This document shows, in pieces, positions 17,019-26,059 of a stretch of 64,000 nucleotides of DNA. This stretch comes from Pseudomonas monteilii NBRC 103158 = DSM 14164. GTDB lineage: Bacteria > Pseudomonadota > Gammaproteobacteria > Pseudomonadales > Pseudomonadaceae. The notes beneath the pieces were generated by a model that was not told where the DNA came from, searched no databases, and worked only from the letters and a program-made list of their open reading frames with translations. A program made the translations under genes and the position numbers. The DNA lies in the NCBI RefSeq assembly GCF_000730605.1, contig NZ_BBIS01000014.1:53620-117619 (forward strand), read 5' to 3'. How positions within the stretch are numbered: the first letter of the stretch is position 1; every line of letters begins with the position of its first letter.

Positions 17019-18366
17019 GAGCGGACTCCTCGGGCAGTACATGGGCAACGCTCAGGCGTTCGCGGGTGAAATAGGTGCGCGCGGCGTTCTGGATGTCCTG
17101 CGGGGTGACACGCTTGAGCTCGTCCAGCTCGCTGTCGATCAGCTTCCAGGACAGGCCGACGGTTTCCAGCTGGCCGATGGTGGTGGCCTGGCTGCTGATG
17201 GAGTCGCGGTCGTAGACCAGGCCGGCGATGACCTGGGCGCGAACGCGTTCGAGCTCTTCGGCGCTGGGCGGGGTGGTCTTGAGTTCTTCAAGCAACTGCC
17301 AGATGCCTTTTTCGACATCGGCGAGGGTTTTCTGCTTTTGGACGTTCGGCGTAGCCGAAATCAGGAACAGGCTGTCGCCGCGGGTGAAGGCGTTATAGCT
17401 GGAAGAAGCGCCGGCCACCAGCTCCTGACCACGCTCCAGGCGTGCCGGCATGCGGGCACTGTAGCCGCCATCGAGCAGGGCCGAGATCAGGCGCAGGGCG
17501 TGCACGGTGCGCGGGTCTTTGGCGGTGGGCAGGCCGGGTACGTTGAAGCCGTAGATCAGGCTGGGCAGTTGGGTGCGTACATGCAGGGTCAACTGGCGGT
17601 GGCCAGGTTCGGCCAGCTCCAGGGGCAGTTTGGCCGGTGGCACGGCGCGCTTGGGAATGCTGCCGAAATACTTCTGCGCCAGGCCCTTGACCTCGTCGGC
17701 GGTAACATCGCCGACCACCACCAGCGTCGCGTTGTTGGGCGCGTACCAGGACTCGTACCAGTGACGCAGCTCCTCGACCTTCATACGTTCAAGGTCGGCC
17801 ATCCAGCCGATGGTCGGGGTGTGGTAGCCGCTGGCTGGGTAGGCCATGGCGCGGAACAGCTCAAACGCCTTTTGATTGGGCTGGTCGTCCGTACGCAGGC
17901 GGCGCTCTTCCTTGATGACCTCGATTTCGCGGCTGAACTCGTCGGCGGGCAGGCGCAGGCTGGCCAGGCGGTCAGCCTCCAGCTCCAGGGCCACCGGCAG
18001 GCGGTCGCGGGCCAGCACCTGGTAGTAAGCGGTGTAGTCGTCGCTGGTGAAGGCGTTTTCGTCGGCGCCCAGGTCACGCAGGATGCGCGAAGCTTCGCCG
18101 GGGCCGACCTTGGCGCTGCCCTTGAACATCATGTGTTCCAGCGCGTGGGACAAGCCGGTCTGGCCCGGGGTCTCGTAGCTGGAACCCACCTTGTACCAGA
18201 TCTGCGAGACCACCACCGGGGCGCGGTGGTCTTCGCGCACGACCACTTTCAGGCCATTGTCGAGGATGAATTCGTGGGTGGGTTGCACATCGGCGGCGAG
18301 GGCCGCGAGCGGCAGGCAGAGCGTGCCGAACAACAGGCCAGCGGCGCGGCGGGCTAGAGCATTCAT
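17011..18366 (-). CDS. Exported M16 zinc metallopeptidase, catalytic subunit
   Basis: This 451-aa M16 peptidase begins with a clear signal peptide (MNALARRAAGLLFGTLCLPLAALAA). The zinc ligands are H74, H78 and E154, with catalytic E77, in GLSHALEHMMFKGS and EVIKEERRLR. E154 is 76 residues after H78, the usual spacing. It should work in the periplasm with the non-catalytic partner encoded by the next gene. It is the first gene of a minus-strand set (M16, M16, rsmD, M16, M16, YheT-like hydrolase) divergent from ftsY. Family assignment is firm; the substrate is unknown. Confidence 0.93.
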   Translation of the reverse strand: MNALARRAAGLLFGTLCLPLAALAADVQPTHEFILDNGLKVVVREDHRAPVVVSQIWYKVGSSYETPGQTGLSHALEHMMFKGSAKVGPGEASRILRDLGADENAFTSDDYTAYYQVLARDRLPVALELEADRLASLRLPADEFSREIEVIKEERRLRTDDQPNQKAFELFRAMAYPASGYHTPTIGWMADLERMKVEELRHWYESWYAPNNATLVVVGDVTADEVKGLAQKYFGSIPKRAVPPAKLPLELAEPGHRQLTLHVRTQLPSLIYGFNVPGLPTAKDPRTVHALRLISALLDGGYSARMPARLERGQELVAGASSSYNAFTRGDSLFLISATPNVQKQKTLADVEKGIWQLLEELKTTPPSAEELERVRAQVIAGLVYDRDSISSQATTIGQLETVGLSWKLIDSELDELKRVTPQDIQNAARTYFTRERLSVAHVLPEESAHE

Positions 18367-18597
18367 ACAGTGTTTAACCTGTTCGGCGGCCCGCTGGGTT
18401 TAGCGTCGACGGGCCAGGAGGTGCTAGGATACTGATCCGGTTGCCTGGCGACCATGCCTGTCGCCGTTCTGGCCCACAGGACACTAAGACAAAACGTTGC
18501 GCATGAACCAGCGGGCTTCAAGATAGTCTGTTCTGCGTAGAGAGAATTCCCGATGTGCCATTGCTGGCTCATCGCTACCCTGAGATAGCCGTCCTCC

Positions 18598-20124
18598 ATG
18601 TTTGGTTCCAACGACGACAAAAAAGCGCCGGCCGAGGCTGGCGAAAAGAAAGGCCTGTTCAGCTGGTTTCGAAAGAAGCCGCAGCAACCTGTCGCCGAAC
18701 AGCCACAAGCCCCCGAACCCCAGGCTGCAGAACCCGTAGCGCCGCAGCCCGCCGTCGAGCGCCCTGAAGCTGCTCCGGTCGAGCCGGTGGTTGCAGCAAC
18801 CCCCGCAGCTGTAGCGGAGGCCCCTCGGGTTGCCGAGCCAGCCTTGGCCTCTGAGCCTGCAACGGCGCCAGTGGCGACTCCGGTATTCGAGCCGGCACCT
18901 GCCCCTGTGGTGGCCCAGGCCCCTGAGCCAACCCCGGCCCCTGTGGGAGCGGGTGTGCCCGCGACTGCAGAGCCTGCCGCCCCGCAGGTCGAAACCCCTG
19001 CACCCGTAGCAGCGCCGGTCATTCAAGCCGTCGGGCCCCCTGTCAGCAACCTGGTCCTGCCCGTTGCCGAAGAGCCTGTTGCTCTGGTTCCCGACCTGGA
19101 GCCAAAGGCCCCGCCAGCGATCCCCGAGCGTCTGGTAGCAGCACCTGTCGAGCCAGAACCGGCCCCTGTCGCTGCCCCAGCCGTTGTCGAGCAAGCCAAA
19201 CCCGGCTTCTTCGCCCGCCTGAAGCAGGGCCTGTCGAAGACCAGCGCCAGCATCGGCGAGGGCATGGCCAGCCTGTTCCTGGGCAAGAAAGTCATCGACG
19301 ACGACCTGCTCGACGAGATCGAGACCCGTTTGCTGACCGCTGACGTCGGCGTGGAAGCAACCTCGGCTATCGTCCAGAACCTGACCCAGAAGGTCGCGCG
19401 CAAGCAGCTGGCCGACGCCGATGCCCTGTACAAGTCGCTGCAGGAAGAGCTGGCCGCACTGCTGCGCCCGGTCGAGCAGCCGTTGAAAGTGCAGGCGCAA
19501 AACAAGCCTTACGTCATCCTCGTGGTTGGCGTGAACGGCGCCGGCAAGACCACCACCATCGGCAAGCTGGCCAAGAAGCTGCAGCTGGAAGGCAAGAAGG
19601 TGATGCTGGCCGCTGGCGATACCTTCCGTGCCGCAGCGGTCGAGCAGTTGCAAGTGTGGGGCGAGCGTAACCAGATTCCGGTAATCGCCCAGCATACTGG
19701 CGCCGATTCCGCGTCGGTGATCTTCGACGCAGTTCAAGCCGCCAAGGCGCGTGGCGCCGATGTGCTGATCGCTGACACCGCCGGCCGCCTGCACACCAAA
19801 GACAACTTGATGGAAGAACTGAAGAAGGTCCGCCGGGTTATCGGCAAGCTCGACGCCGATGCGCCGCACGAGGTGCTGCTGGTGCTCGACGCCGGTACTG
19901 GCCAGAACGCCATCAGCCAGGCCAAGTACTTCAACCAAAGCGTCGAGCTGACCGGCCTGGCCCTGACCAAGCTGGATGGCACTGCCAAGGGCGGGGTGAT
20001 CTTCGCCCTGGCCAAGCAGTTCAACATTCCGATCCGCTTCATCGGTGTGGGTGAAGGCATCGACGACCTGCGTACCTTTGAAGCCGAGCCGTTCGTCAAG
20101 GCTCTGTTCGCCGAGCGAGACTGA
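18598..20124 (+). CDS. ftsY: Signal recognition particle receptor FtsY
   Basis: FtsY docks SRP-bound ribosomes at the inner membrane and is a GTPase. The 508-aa protein has a long N-terminal region of about 200 residues rich in Ala, Pro, Glu and Val (APAPVVAQAPEPTPAPVG and similar runs). The N and G domains follow, with the P-loop GVNGAGKTTT near 310, DTAGRLHT near 393 and TKLDGTAKGG near the C-terminus. The N-terminal A domain is expected for membrane targeting, but its Pro/Ala-rich, low-complexity make-up is notable. The start at 18598 gives MFGSNDDKKAPAEAG. ftsE follows after 2 nt. Confidence 0.97.
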   Translation: MFGSNDDKKAPAEAGEKKGLFSWFRKKPQQPVAEQPQAPEPQAAEPVAPQPAVERPEAAPVEPVVAATPAAVAEAPRVAEPALASEPATAPVATPVFEPAPAPVVAQAPEPTPAPVGAGVPATAEPAAPQVETPAPVAAPVIQAVGPPVSNLVLPVAEEPVALVPDLEPKAPPAIPERLVAAPVEPEPAPVAAPAVVEQAKPGFFARLKQGLSKTSASIGEGMASLFLGKKVIDDDLLDEIETRLLTADVGVEATSAIVQNLTQKVARKQLADADALYKSLQEELAALLRPVEQPLKVQAQNKPYVILVVGVNGAGKTTTIGKLAKKLQLEGKKVMLAAGDTFRAAAVEQLQVWGERNQIPVIAQHTGADSASVIFDAVQAAKARGADVLIADTAGRLHTKDNLMEELKKVRRVIGKLDADAPHEVLLVLDAGTGQNAISQAKYFNQSVELTGLALTKLDGTAKGGVIFALAKQFNIPIRFIGVGEGIDDLRTFEAEPFVKALFAERD

Positions 20125-20126
20125 CC

Positions 20127-20798
20127 ATGATCCGATTCGAACAGGTTGCCAAGCGCTACCCCAATGGTCATGTGGGTTTGCATGAGCTGAGTTTCCGGGC
20201 GCGCCGGGGCGAGTTCCTGTTCGTCACGGGGCACTCGGGCGCCGGCAAGAGCACCTTGCTGCGCCTGTTGCTGGCCATGGAGCGCCCGACCAGCGGCAAG
20301 CTCATGCTGGCCGGGCAGGACCTGGGCCAGATCAGCAATGCGCAAATCCCGTTCCTGCGCCGGCAGATCGGCGTGGTGTTTCAGAACCACCAGCTGTTGT
20401 TCGACCGCACGGTGTTCAACAACATCGCCTTGCCCCTGCAGATTCTCGGCCTGTCCAAGGCGGAGATCGCCAAGCGCGTGGATTCGGCCCTGGAGCGTGT
20501 ATCACTGTCCGACAAGGGCGAGCTGTTCCCGGCCGACCTGTCCACCGGGCAGCAGCAGCGGGTAGGCATTGCCCGCGCCATCGTCCACCAGCCGGCCCTG
20601 CTGCTGGCCGACGAACCCACCGGTAACCTCGACCCGCGCCTGGCCGCAGAGATCATGGGTGTCTTCGAGGACATCAACCGCCTGGGTACCACGGTATTGA
20701 TCGCCAGCCACGACCTGGCACTGATTGCGCGCATGCGCCACCGCATGCTGACCTTGCAACGCGGCCGCTTGATCGGCGATGGGGAGGCCGGGCAATGA
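20127..20798 (+). CDS. ftsE: Cell division ABC ATPase FtsE
   Basis: FtsE is the ATPase of the FtsEX complex, which activates septal peptidoglycan hydrolases at the divisome. The 223-aa protein has Walker A GHSGAGKST (35-43), the signature segment LSTGQQQRV (about 138-146, where most ABC proteins have LSGGQ) and Walker B LLLADEPTG (158-166). It lies 2 nt after ftsY and overlaps ftsX by 4 nt (ATGA), the standard order. Confidence 0.97.
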   Translation: MIRFEQVAKRYPNGHVGLHELSFRARRGEFLFVTGHSGAGKSTLLRLLLAMERPTSGKLMLAGQDLGQISNAQIPFLRRQIGVVFQNHQLLFDRTVFNNIALPLQILGLSKAEIAKRVDSALERVSLSDKGELFPADLSTGQQQRVGIARAIVHQPALLLADEPTGNLDPRLAAEIMGVFEDINRLGTTVLIASHDLALIARMRHRMLTLQRGRLIGDGEAGQ

Positions 20799-21820
20799 GC
20801 ACTACACGTACGCCGAAGGTTTCCGAGCGGGTTGCACCAAAGCCCGCTGACCCGCAACCGGTGAAGAAAAAGCGCGGCGAAGACGATGATGGCCCGGATT
20901 TTCGCACGCTGCTGCATGCCTGGCTGGAAAGCCACCGTGCCAGCATGGCCGACAGCCTGCGCCGCTTGGGCAAGCAGCCGATCGGCAGCTTTTTCACCTG
21001 CCTGGTGATGGCGGTGGCGCTGAGCATGCCCATGGGCTTGTCGTTGCTGCTGAAGAACATCGAGCAGCTTGGCGGCTCGTGGCAGCGCGCCGCGCAGATT
21101 TCGCTGTTCCTCAAGCTGGATGCCGGCAGCCGTGATGGTGAGGCGTTGCGGGATGAGATCAAGGGCATGCCCGGCGTGGCAGACGCGCAATATGTCAGCC
21201 GCGAGCAGGCGCTGGAGGAATTCCAGCAGCAGTCCGGCCTGGGCGAGGCCCTGCGTGAACTGCCCGACAACCCGTTGCCTGGCGTGGTGGTTGTGACCCC
21301 GACCGAGGTCGACAAACCGGCCCTGGAAGCGTTGCGTCAGCGTCTGTCGGAGCTGCCACGGGTTGAAGTGGCGCAACTGGACCTGGTGTGGGTCGAGCGC
21401 CTGGCGGCCATCCTCAAGCTGGGTGACCGTTTCGTCTTCGGCTTGGCCGTGATGCTGATTTCTGCCCTGCTGTTAGTAATCGGTAACACAATTCGTCTAC
21501 ACATTGAAAACCGCCGGATCGAGATCGAAGTGATCAAGCTGGTCGGCGGCACCGACGCCTACGTACGCCGGCCTTTCCTGTACATGGGGGCCCTCTATGG
21601 CCTGGGTGCGGGCCTGTTGGCGTGGGGCATCCTGGCGTTTGGCCTGAACTGGCTGAACGAGGCGGTTGTAGGGCTTTCCGGGCTGTATGGCAGTGATTTC
21701 GCCCTGGGGGGTGTGCCGGCGTCCGATGGTCTGTCCCTCTTGATCGGAGCAGTGTTGTTGGGGTATATCGGTGCATGGATCGCAGTCGCTCGTCACCTGA
21801 ACGAGCTGGCGCCGCGATAG
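20795..21820 (+). CDS. ftsX: Cell division membrane protein FtsX
   Basis: This 341-aa inner-membrane partner of FtsE has a charged N-terminal cytoplasmic tail of about 60 residues and a first membrane segment near 70-88 (FFTCLVMAVALSMPMGLSL). A periplasmic loop follows (to about 210), then three more membrane segments (for example LAVMLISALLLVIGNTI). It couples FtsE ATP hydrolysis to periplasmic amidase or hydrolase activation. The start overlaps the ftsE stop by 4 nt. Confidence 0.96.
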   Translation: MSTTRTPKVSERVAPKPADPQPVKKKRGEDDDGPDFRTLLHAWLESHRASMADSLRRLGKQPIGSFFTCLVMAVALSMPMGLSLLLKNIEQLGGSWQRAAQISLFLKLDAGSRDGEALRDEIKGMPGVADAQYVSREQALEEFQQQSGLGEALRELPDNPLPGVVVVTPTEVDKPALEALRQRLSELPRVEVAQLDLVWVERLAAILKLGDRFVFGLAVMLISALLLVIGNTIRLHIENRRIEIEVIKLVGGTDAYVRRPFLYMGALYGLGAGLLAWGILAFGLNWLNEAVVGLSGLYGSDFALGGVPASDGLSLLIGAVLLGYIGAWIAVARHLNELAPR

Positions 21821-21855
21821 TTTTTACGTGCCAGCATTGACATTTTCTTCACTGT

Positions 21856-21884
21856 GGAACTTGTACCGTCGTTCCAGGTCAATG
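21856..21884 (+). promoter_or_regulatory. AlgU/sigma-E-type promoter for rpoH
   Basis: GGAACTT (21856-21862) and TCAA (21879-21882) are separated by 16 nt, fitting the extracytoplasmic sigma factor consensus GAACTT-N16/17-TCxxA. It lies about 50 nt upstream of the rpoH ATG. A TTGACA at 21837-21842 may be the -35 of an overlapping housekeeping promoter, but its -10 match is poor. AlgU control of rpoH is established in P. aeruginosa, so this site is expected. Confidence 0.7.
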
Positions 21885-21931
21885 TTGGCAGCGCCCACAA
21901 GGCGCGAGTTTTGTAAGTCGGAGGTTCTTGA

Positions 21932-22786
21932 ATGACCACATCGTTGCAACCTGCCTATGCCTTGGTACCCGGTGCAAACCTGGAAGCCTATGTGCACACG
22001 GTCAACAGCATCCCGCTGCTGACGGTCGAGCAGGAGCGTGATCTGGGCGAGCGTCTCTATTATGAGCAGGATGTCGAGGCCGCTCGTCAAATGGTGATGG
22101 CCCACCTGCGTTTCGTCGTACACATTGCCCGTAGCTATGCGGGTTACGGGCTGGCCCAGGCTGACCTTATCCAGGAAGGCAACGTCGGCCTGATGAAAGC
22201 CGTCAAGCGCTTCAACCCGGAAATGGGTGTGCGTCTGGTGTCGTTCGCCGTGCACTGGATCAAGGCAGAAATCCACGAATTCATCCTGCGCAACTGGCGT
22301 ATCGTCAAGGTGGCGACCACCAAGGCCCAGCGCAAACTGTTCTTCAACCTGCGCAGCCAGAAAAAGCGTCTGGCCTGGCTGAACAACGACGAAGTGCATC
22401 GCGTGGCAGAAAGCCTTGGTGTAGAGCCGCGTGAAGTGCGTGAGATGGAAAGCCGCTTGAGTGGCCAGGACATGGCGTTCGACCCGGCAGCGGAAGCTGA
22501 CGACGACAGCGCCTTCCAGTCGCCTGCACATTACCTGGAAGACCACCGGTACGACCCGGCGGTGCAACTTGAGGATGCTGACTGGAGCGACAACTCGACC
22601 AGTAACCTGCACGAAGCACTGCAAGGGCTGGACGAGCGTAGCCGCGATATTCTCTACCAGCGCTGGTTGGCGGAAGAGAAGGCTACGCTGCATGAGCTGG
22701 CAGACAAGTACAACGTGTCGGCTGAGCGGATTCGCCAGCTGGAGAAGAATGCGATGAACAAGGTCAAGGCGTTGATCGCGGTCTGA
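21932..22786 (+). CDS. rpoH: Heat-shock sigma factor RpoH (sigma 32)
   Basis: This 284-aa sigma factor directs RNA polymerase to chaperone and protease promoters. Region 2 (about 50-120, with [19 protein letters not shown]) and the C-terminal helix-turn-helix ([15 protein letters not shown]) are present. The RpoH-specific box QRKLFFNLR lies at 133-141. The gene stands 111 nt after ftsX behind its own promoter region and ends at a strong terminator. Length and sequence are normal. Confidence 0.98.
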   Translation: MTTSLQPAYALVPGANLEAYVHTVNSIPLLTVEQERDLGERLYYEQDVEAARQMVMAHLRFVVHIARSYAGYGLAQADLIQEGNVGLMKAVKRFNPEMGVRLVSFAVHWIKAEIHEFILRNWRIVKVATTKAQRKLFFNLRSQKKRLAWLNNDEVHRVAESLGVEPREVREMESRLSGQDMAFDPAAEADDDSAFQSPAHYLEDHRYDPAVQLEDADWSDNSTSNLHEALQGLDERSRDILYQRWLAEEKATLHELADKYNVSAERIRQLEKNAMNKVKALIAV

Positions 22787-22804
22787 TCTAGCCTGGCTGT
22801 ATTG

Positions 22805-22839
22805 AAAAGCCGCTGGCCGTGAGGGGCAGCGGCTTTTTT
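22805..22839 (+). terminator. Intrinsic terminator after rpoH
   Basis: AAAAGCCGCTG (22805-22815) pairs with CAGCGGCTTTT (22827-22837), and T residues continue to 22839. This is a textbook hairpin plus U-tract 19 nt after the rpoH stop. Confidence 0.9.
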
Positions 22840-22851
22840 ATGCCTGTGAGG

Positions 22852-22892
22852 TTTTGGGGCCGCTGTGCGGCCCTTTCGCGGCAGCCCCAAAA
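22852..22892. terminator. Nested hairpin after mtgA, REP-like
   Basis: TTTTGGGG (22852-22859) and CCCCAAAA (22885-22892) are perfect 8-bp arms. Inside them GGGCCGC (22857-22863) and GCGGCCC (22867-22873) form a competing inner stem. The element ends 3 nt before the mtgA stop codon and sits back to back with the rpoH terminator. The GGGCCGC-GCGGCCC core with TTCGCGG resembles short interspersed repeats of the P. putida group. Confidence 0.55.
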
Positions 22893-22895
22893 GGC

Positions 22896-23606
22896 TCAAA
22901 GTTTGCGCGAAGTGTCGAGTTGCATCAGGTAGCCAGGCCCACCCAACTGGCTCATCTGCCGGCGAATCCACCCGGCCCGGCTGGCCACATAGGCACTTGG
23001 CCGGCTGGCACTCCACTTGATTGGGCTAGGCAGCACGGCCGCCAGTTGCGCCGCCTGCTGGCGGCTAAGCCGGCTGGCATCCACGCCAAAGTGATAGCGC
23101 GCCGCTGCCTGAGCGCCGAACACGCCCTTGCCCCATTCGGCGCTGTTCAAGTAGACCTCGAGAATTCGCTCCTTCGACCAGAACAGCTCGATCAAGGCCG
23201 TGAACCACGCCTCCAGCCCTTTGCGGAACCAACTGCGCCCGGACCACAAAAACAGGTTCTTGGCCACTTGCTGGGTCAGGGTGCTGGCACCGCGAACGCT
23301 GCCGCCGCGCTCGTTATAGGCCAGTGCCGCCTGGATGGCCGGGATGTCGAACCCCCAATGGTTGGCGAACTTCTGGTCCTCACCCGCAATGACGGCAACC
23401 TTCAGCTCATCGGAGATGTTCTCCCACGGCTCCCAGTCGCGTTGCAGGTCGATCGGCTCGCCACTGACCCACGATTGCACCTTGCGCTCGGCCATCAGTG
23501 CAGTACCGGGCGGTGGCACCCAGCGGAACACCAGCACCAGCACGGTGCTGCCGGCTGCGAACCAGAGCAGGGCACGGGAAAGGCGGCGAAGAAGGGTTGG
23601 CAGCAT
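22896..23606 (-). CDS. mtgA: Monofunctional peptidoglycan glycosyltransferase
   Basis: MtgA polymerises lipid II into glycan strands. The 236-aa protein has one N-terminal membrane anchor (about 8-28) and GT51 motifs: EDQKFANHWGFD with the catalytic Glu near 75, RGASTLTQQVAKNLFLW, and KERILEVYLN. There is no transpeptidase domain. The start at 23606 (MLPTLLRRLSRALLW) gives the family length; a longer in-frame start at 23672 would overlap the divergent DUF423 gene. It converges on rpoH. Confidence 0.95.
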   Translation of the reverse strand: MLPTLLRRLSRALLWFAAGSTVLVLVFRWVPPPGTALMAERKVQSWVSGEPIDLQRDWEPWENISDELKVAVIAGEDQKFANHWGFDIPAIQAALAYNERGGSVRGASTLTQQVAKNLFLWSGRSWFRKGLEAWFTALIELFWSKERILEVYLNSAEWGKGVFGAQAAARYHFGVDASRLSRQQAAQLAAVLPSPIKWSASRPSAYVASRAGWIRRQMSQLGGPGYLMQLDTSRKL

Positions 23607-23670
23607 GGCGATGGCTTGGCCGTACGGGTGGAAGGGGCCATTATACAGACCCGATCCAAGGAGTCGTCCC

Positions 23671-24042
23671 ATGCTTCGCAGCTTCCTGATGCTTGCCGCC
23701 TTTTTCGGCTTTACTGGGGTCGCCCTGGGTGCCTTCGCCGCCCACGGCCTGAAAAACCGTCTGACGGCTGACTACCTGACCATTTTCCATACCGGTGTGA
23801 CCTACCAGCTGGTGCATGCCCTGGCGATCTTCGGCGTTGCCGTGCTCTCGGCGCACCTGCCCGGGCGCCTGGTGGGCTGGGCTGGTGGCCTGTTTGCCTT
23901 GGGGATCGTGCTGTTCTCCGGCAGCCTTTACCTGCTGACCCTCAGCGGCCTGGGCAAACTGGGCATCATCACCCCAATTGGCGGCCTATGCTTCCTGGCC
24001 GGCTGGTTGTGCCTGGGCTTGGCAGCCTGGAGGCTGGGCTGA
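23671..24042 (+). CDS. DUF423 family membrane protein
   Basis: This 123-aa protein is almost wholly hydrophobic, with about four membrane segments. It opens with MLRSFLMLAAFFGFTGVALGAFAAHGLK, where the GAFxAHGL motif is characteristic of DUF423. The start at 23671 follows AAGGAG. Function is unknown; it is a small inner-membrane protein. It is divergent from mtgA, and thiS lies 102 nt downstream. Confidence 0.88.
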   Translation: MLRSFLMLAAFFGFTGVALGAFAAHGLKNRLTADYLTIFHTGVTYQLVHALAIFGVAVLSAHLPGRLVGWAGGLFALGIVLFSGSLYLLTLSGLGKLGIITPIGGLCFLAGWLCLGLAAWRLG

Positions 24043-24077
24043 CTGGGTGGTCCACAATCGCGACTAATGGCGCGCAC

Positions 24078-24115
24078 CGCCCTTGGGTTGCAGGGCGGTT
24101 CGGCGCTAGAATGCG
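24078..24115 (+). promoter_or_regulatory. Hairpin and candidate promoter upstream of thiS
   Basis: CCGCCCT and AGGGCGG flank an 8-nt loop (about 24078-24099), forming a stem that may end DUF423 transcription. TTGGGT, within that stem, is 18 nt upstream of TAGAAT (24110-24115), a possible sigma-70 promoter for thiS-thiG. Both readings rest on sequence resemblance only. Confidence 0.35.
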
Positions 24116-24144
24116 GGCCCCAAAGAACAATGGTGGCCGTGCGC

Positions 24145-24345
24145 ATGCGCATTCAACTGAACGGTGAACCTTACGAACTGCCTGCTGGCGAAAGCGTTGC
24201 AGCCCTGCTGACGCGCCTGGAGCTTGCCGGGCGCCGTGTCGCAGTGGAACTGAACCTGGACATCGTGCCGCGCAGCAAGCACGACAGCACGCTGCTGAAC
24301 GACGGCGACCAGGTCGAAGTGGTCCACGCCATTGGTGGCGGCTGA
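24145..24345 (+). CDS. thiS: Sulfur carrier protein ThiS
   Basis: ThiS (66 aa) carries sulfur as a C-terminal thiocarboxylate for thiazole synthesis in thiamine production. It has a ubiquitin-like fold and ends AIGGG, the adenylated and thiocarboxylated Gly-Gly tail. The start at 24145 gives MRIQLNGEPYELPAGES; upstream in-frame codons run through a hairpin and a TAGAAT promoter-like element (24110-24115) and are not used. thiG follows 54 nt downstream. No TPP riboswitch sequence is visible upstream. Confidence 0.95.
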   Translation: MRIQLNGEPYELPAGESVAALLTRLELAGRRVAVELNLDIVPRSKHDSTLLNDGDQVEVVHAIGGG

Positions 24346-24399
24346 CAGCAGCCCGGCGGTTCACAAGCTAGCCCTGCAACCTTTTCCCGAGGAACAACG

Positions 24400-25212
24400 A
24401 TGAGCAACGTTCGTAGCGACAAGCCCTTCACCCTGGCCGGGCGTACTTTCCAGTCGCGCCTGCTGGTGGGCACCGGCAAGTACCGTGACATGGAAGAAAC
24501 CCGCCTGGCTACCGAGGCCTCGGGTGCTGAAATCGTCACCGTCGCCGTGCGCCGCACCAACCTTGGTCAGAATGCGGGCGAGCCGAACCTGCTCGACGTA
24601 CTGTCGCCCGACAAGTACACCATCCTGCCGAACACGGCAGGCTGCTTTGACGCGGTGGAAGCGGTGCGTACTTGCCGCCTGGCCCGCGAACTGCTGGATG
24701 GGCGCAAATCGCACGAATCCCGCACATTAGTGAAGCTGGAAGTGCTGGCCGACCAGAAAACCCTGTTCCCTAACGTGATCGAAACCCTCAAGGCCGCCGA
24801 AGTGCTGGTCAAGGACGGTTTCGACGTGATGGTGTACACCAGCGATGATCCGATCATCGCCCGCCAACTGGCCGAAGCCGGCTGCATCGCGGTCATGCCC
24901 CTGGCTGGCCTGATTGGTACCGGCCTGGGTATCTGCAACCCCTACAACCTGCAGATCATCCTGGAGGAGTCCAAGGTGCCGGTACTGGTCGATGCGGGAG
25001 TAGGCACGGCTTCCGACGCCACCATCGCCATGGAAATGGGTTGCGAGGCCGTGCTGATGAACTCGGCCATTGCCCACGCCCAGCAGCCAGTGCTGATGGC
25101 CGAAGCCATGAAGCACGCCATCGTCGCCGGTCGCCTGGCCTACCTGGCCGGCCGCATGCCGAAGAAACTCTATGCCAGCGCCTCTTCGCCGCTGGATGGT
25201 CTGATCAAGTAA
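24400..25212 (+). CDS. thiG: Thiazole synthase ThiG
   Basis: ThiG makes the thiazole phosphate moiety of thiamine from deoxyxylulose phosphate, dehydroglycine and ThiS thiocarboxylate. The 270-aa TIM-barrel protein has the Schiff-base lysine in TLVKLEVL (K112), LLVGTGKY near the N-terminus, and phosphate-binding segments [12 protein letters not shown] and [10 protein letters not shown]. It follows thiS, and trmB starts 9 nt after it. Confidence 0.98.
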   Translation: MSNVRSDKPFTLAGRTFQSRLLVGTGKYRDMEETRLATEASGAEIVTVAVRRTNLGQNAGEPNLLDVLSPDKYTILPNTAGCFDAVEAVRTCRLARELLDGRKSHESRTLVKLEVLADQKTLFPNVIETLKAAEVLVKDGFDVMVYTSDDPIIARQLAEAGCIAVMPLAGLIGTGLGICNPYNLQIILEESKVPVLVDAGVGTASDATIAMEMGCEAVLMNSAIAHAQQPVLMAEAMKHAIVAGRLAYLAGRMPKKLYASASSPLDGLIK

Positions 25213-25221
25213 GAGCTCCTG

Positions 25222-25944
25222 ATGACTGAATCGCACGATACGCCGATCACCCCCGACGGCGACGCCCGCCCACACCGCCGCATCAAGAGCTTCGTGATGC
25301 GCGCCGGGCGCATGACCGAAGGCCAGCAACGCGGCCTGGACCAGGGCGGCCCACTGTACATCCTGCCGCTGGCCGACAGCCCGGTGGACTACGACCAGGT
25401 GTTTGGCCGCTCGGCGCCGCGCACCCTGGAGATCGGCTTCGGCATGGGCCATTCCCTGCTGGAAATGGCTGCTGCCGCGCCTGAGCAGGACTTTATCGGC
25501 GTGGAAGTGCACCGCCCCGGTGTGGGCGCGCTGCTCAACGGCGTGCTGACCCAGGGCCTGAAGAACCTGCGGGTGTATGACTGCGATGCCATCGAAGTGC
25601 TGAACCGCTGCGTGGCGGACAACAGCCTCGACCGCTTGATGCTGTTCTTCCCCGACCCGTGGCACAAGGCCCGTCACCACAAGCGCCGCATCGTGCAGCT
25701 GGAGTTTGCCGAGCTGGTACGTCGCAAGCTCAAGCCCGGTGGCGTGTTCCACATGGCGACCGACTGGGAGCCGTATGCCGAGTATATGCTGGAAGTGATG
25801 AGTGCTGCGCCTGGCTATCGCAACCGTGCGGCCGACGGCACCTACGTGCCACGCCCGGAAGAGCGCCCGATCACCAAGTTCGAACGCCGCGGCGAGCGGC
25901 TGGGACATGGGGTGTGGGACTTGAAGTTCGAGAGGGTGGATTGA
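25222..25944 (+). CDS. trmB: tRNA (guanine-N7)-methyltransferase
   Basis: TrmB makes m7G46 in tRNA. The 240-aa protein has the SAM-binding segment [15 protein letters not shown] and [10 protein letters not shown], followed by [16 protein letters not shown], the tRNA and catalytic region of the family. The basic N-terminus includes [17 protein letters not shown]. It is the last gene of the thiSG-trmB group and is followed by a strong terminator. Confidence 0.97.
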   Translation: MTESHDTPITPDGDARPHRRIKSFVMRAGRMTEGQQRGLDQGGPLYILPLADSPVDYDQVFGRSAPRTLEIGFGMGHSLLEMAAAAPEQDFIGVEVHRPGVGALLNGVLTQGLKNLRVYDCDAIEVLNRCVADNSLDRLMLFFPDPWHKARHHKRRIVQLEFAELVRRKLKPGGVFHMATDWEPYAEYMLEVMSAAPGYRNRAADGTYVPRPEERPITKFERRGERLGHGVWDLKFERVD

Positions 25945-25992
25945 TCGGCTGATCTGGCCTTTCGATGTGTTGGTGCTTGCAGAAATGCAGAC

Positions 25993-26025
25993 AAAAAAAC
26001 CGCCTTGAGAAAGGCGGTTTTTTTT
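25993..26025. terminator. Intrinsic terminator after trmB
   Basis: A 14-nt arm (seven A then CCGCCTT, 25993-26006) pairs with AAGGCGG plus a T-run (26011-26025) around a GAGA loop. Both strands have A/T tracts, so it could act in either direction. Confidence 0.92.
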
Positions 26026-26059
26026 GTGAGCGACAGGACTGAGTATCCTTTGCTCTGGG

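Noticed and set aside
24043..24144. TPP riboswitch before thiS
   Set aside because: No thi-box core such as CTGAGA is present and the leader is too short.
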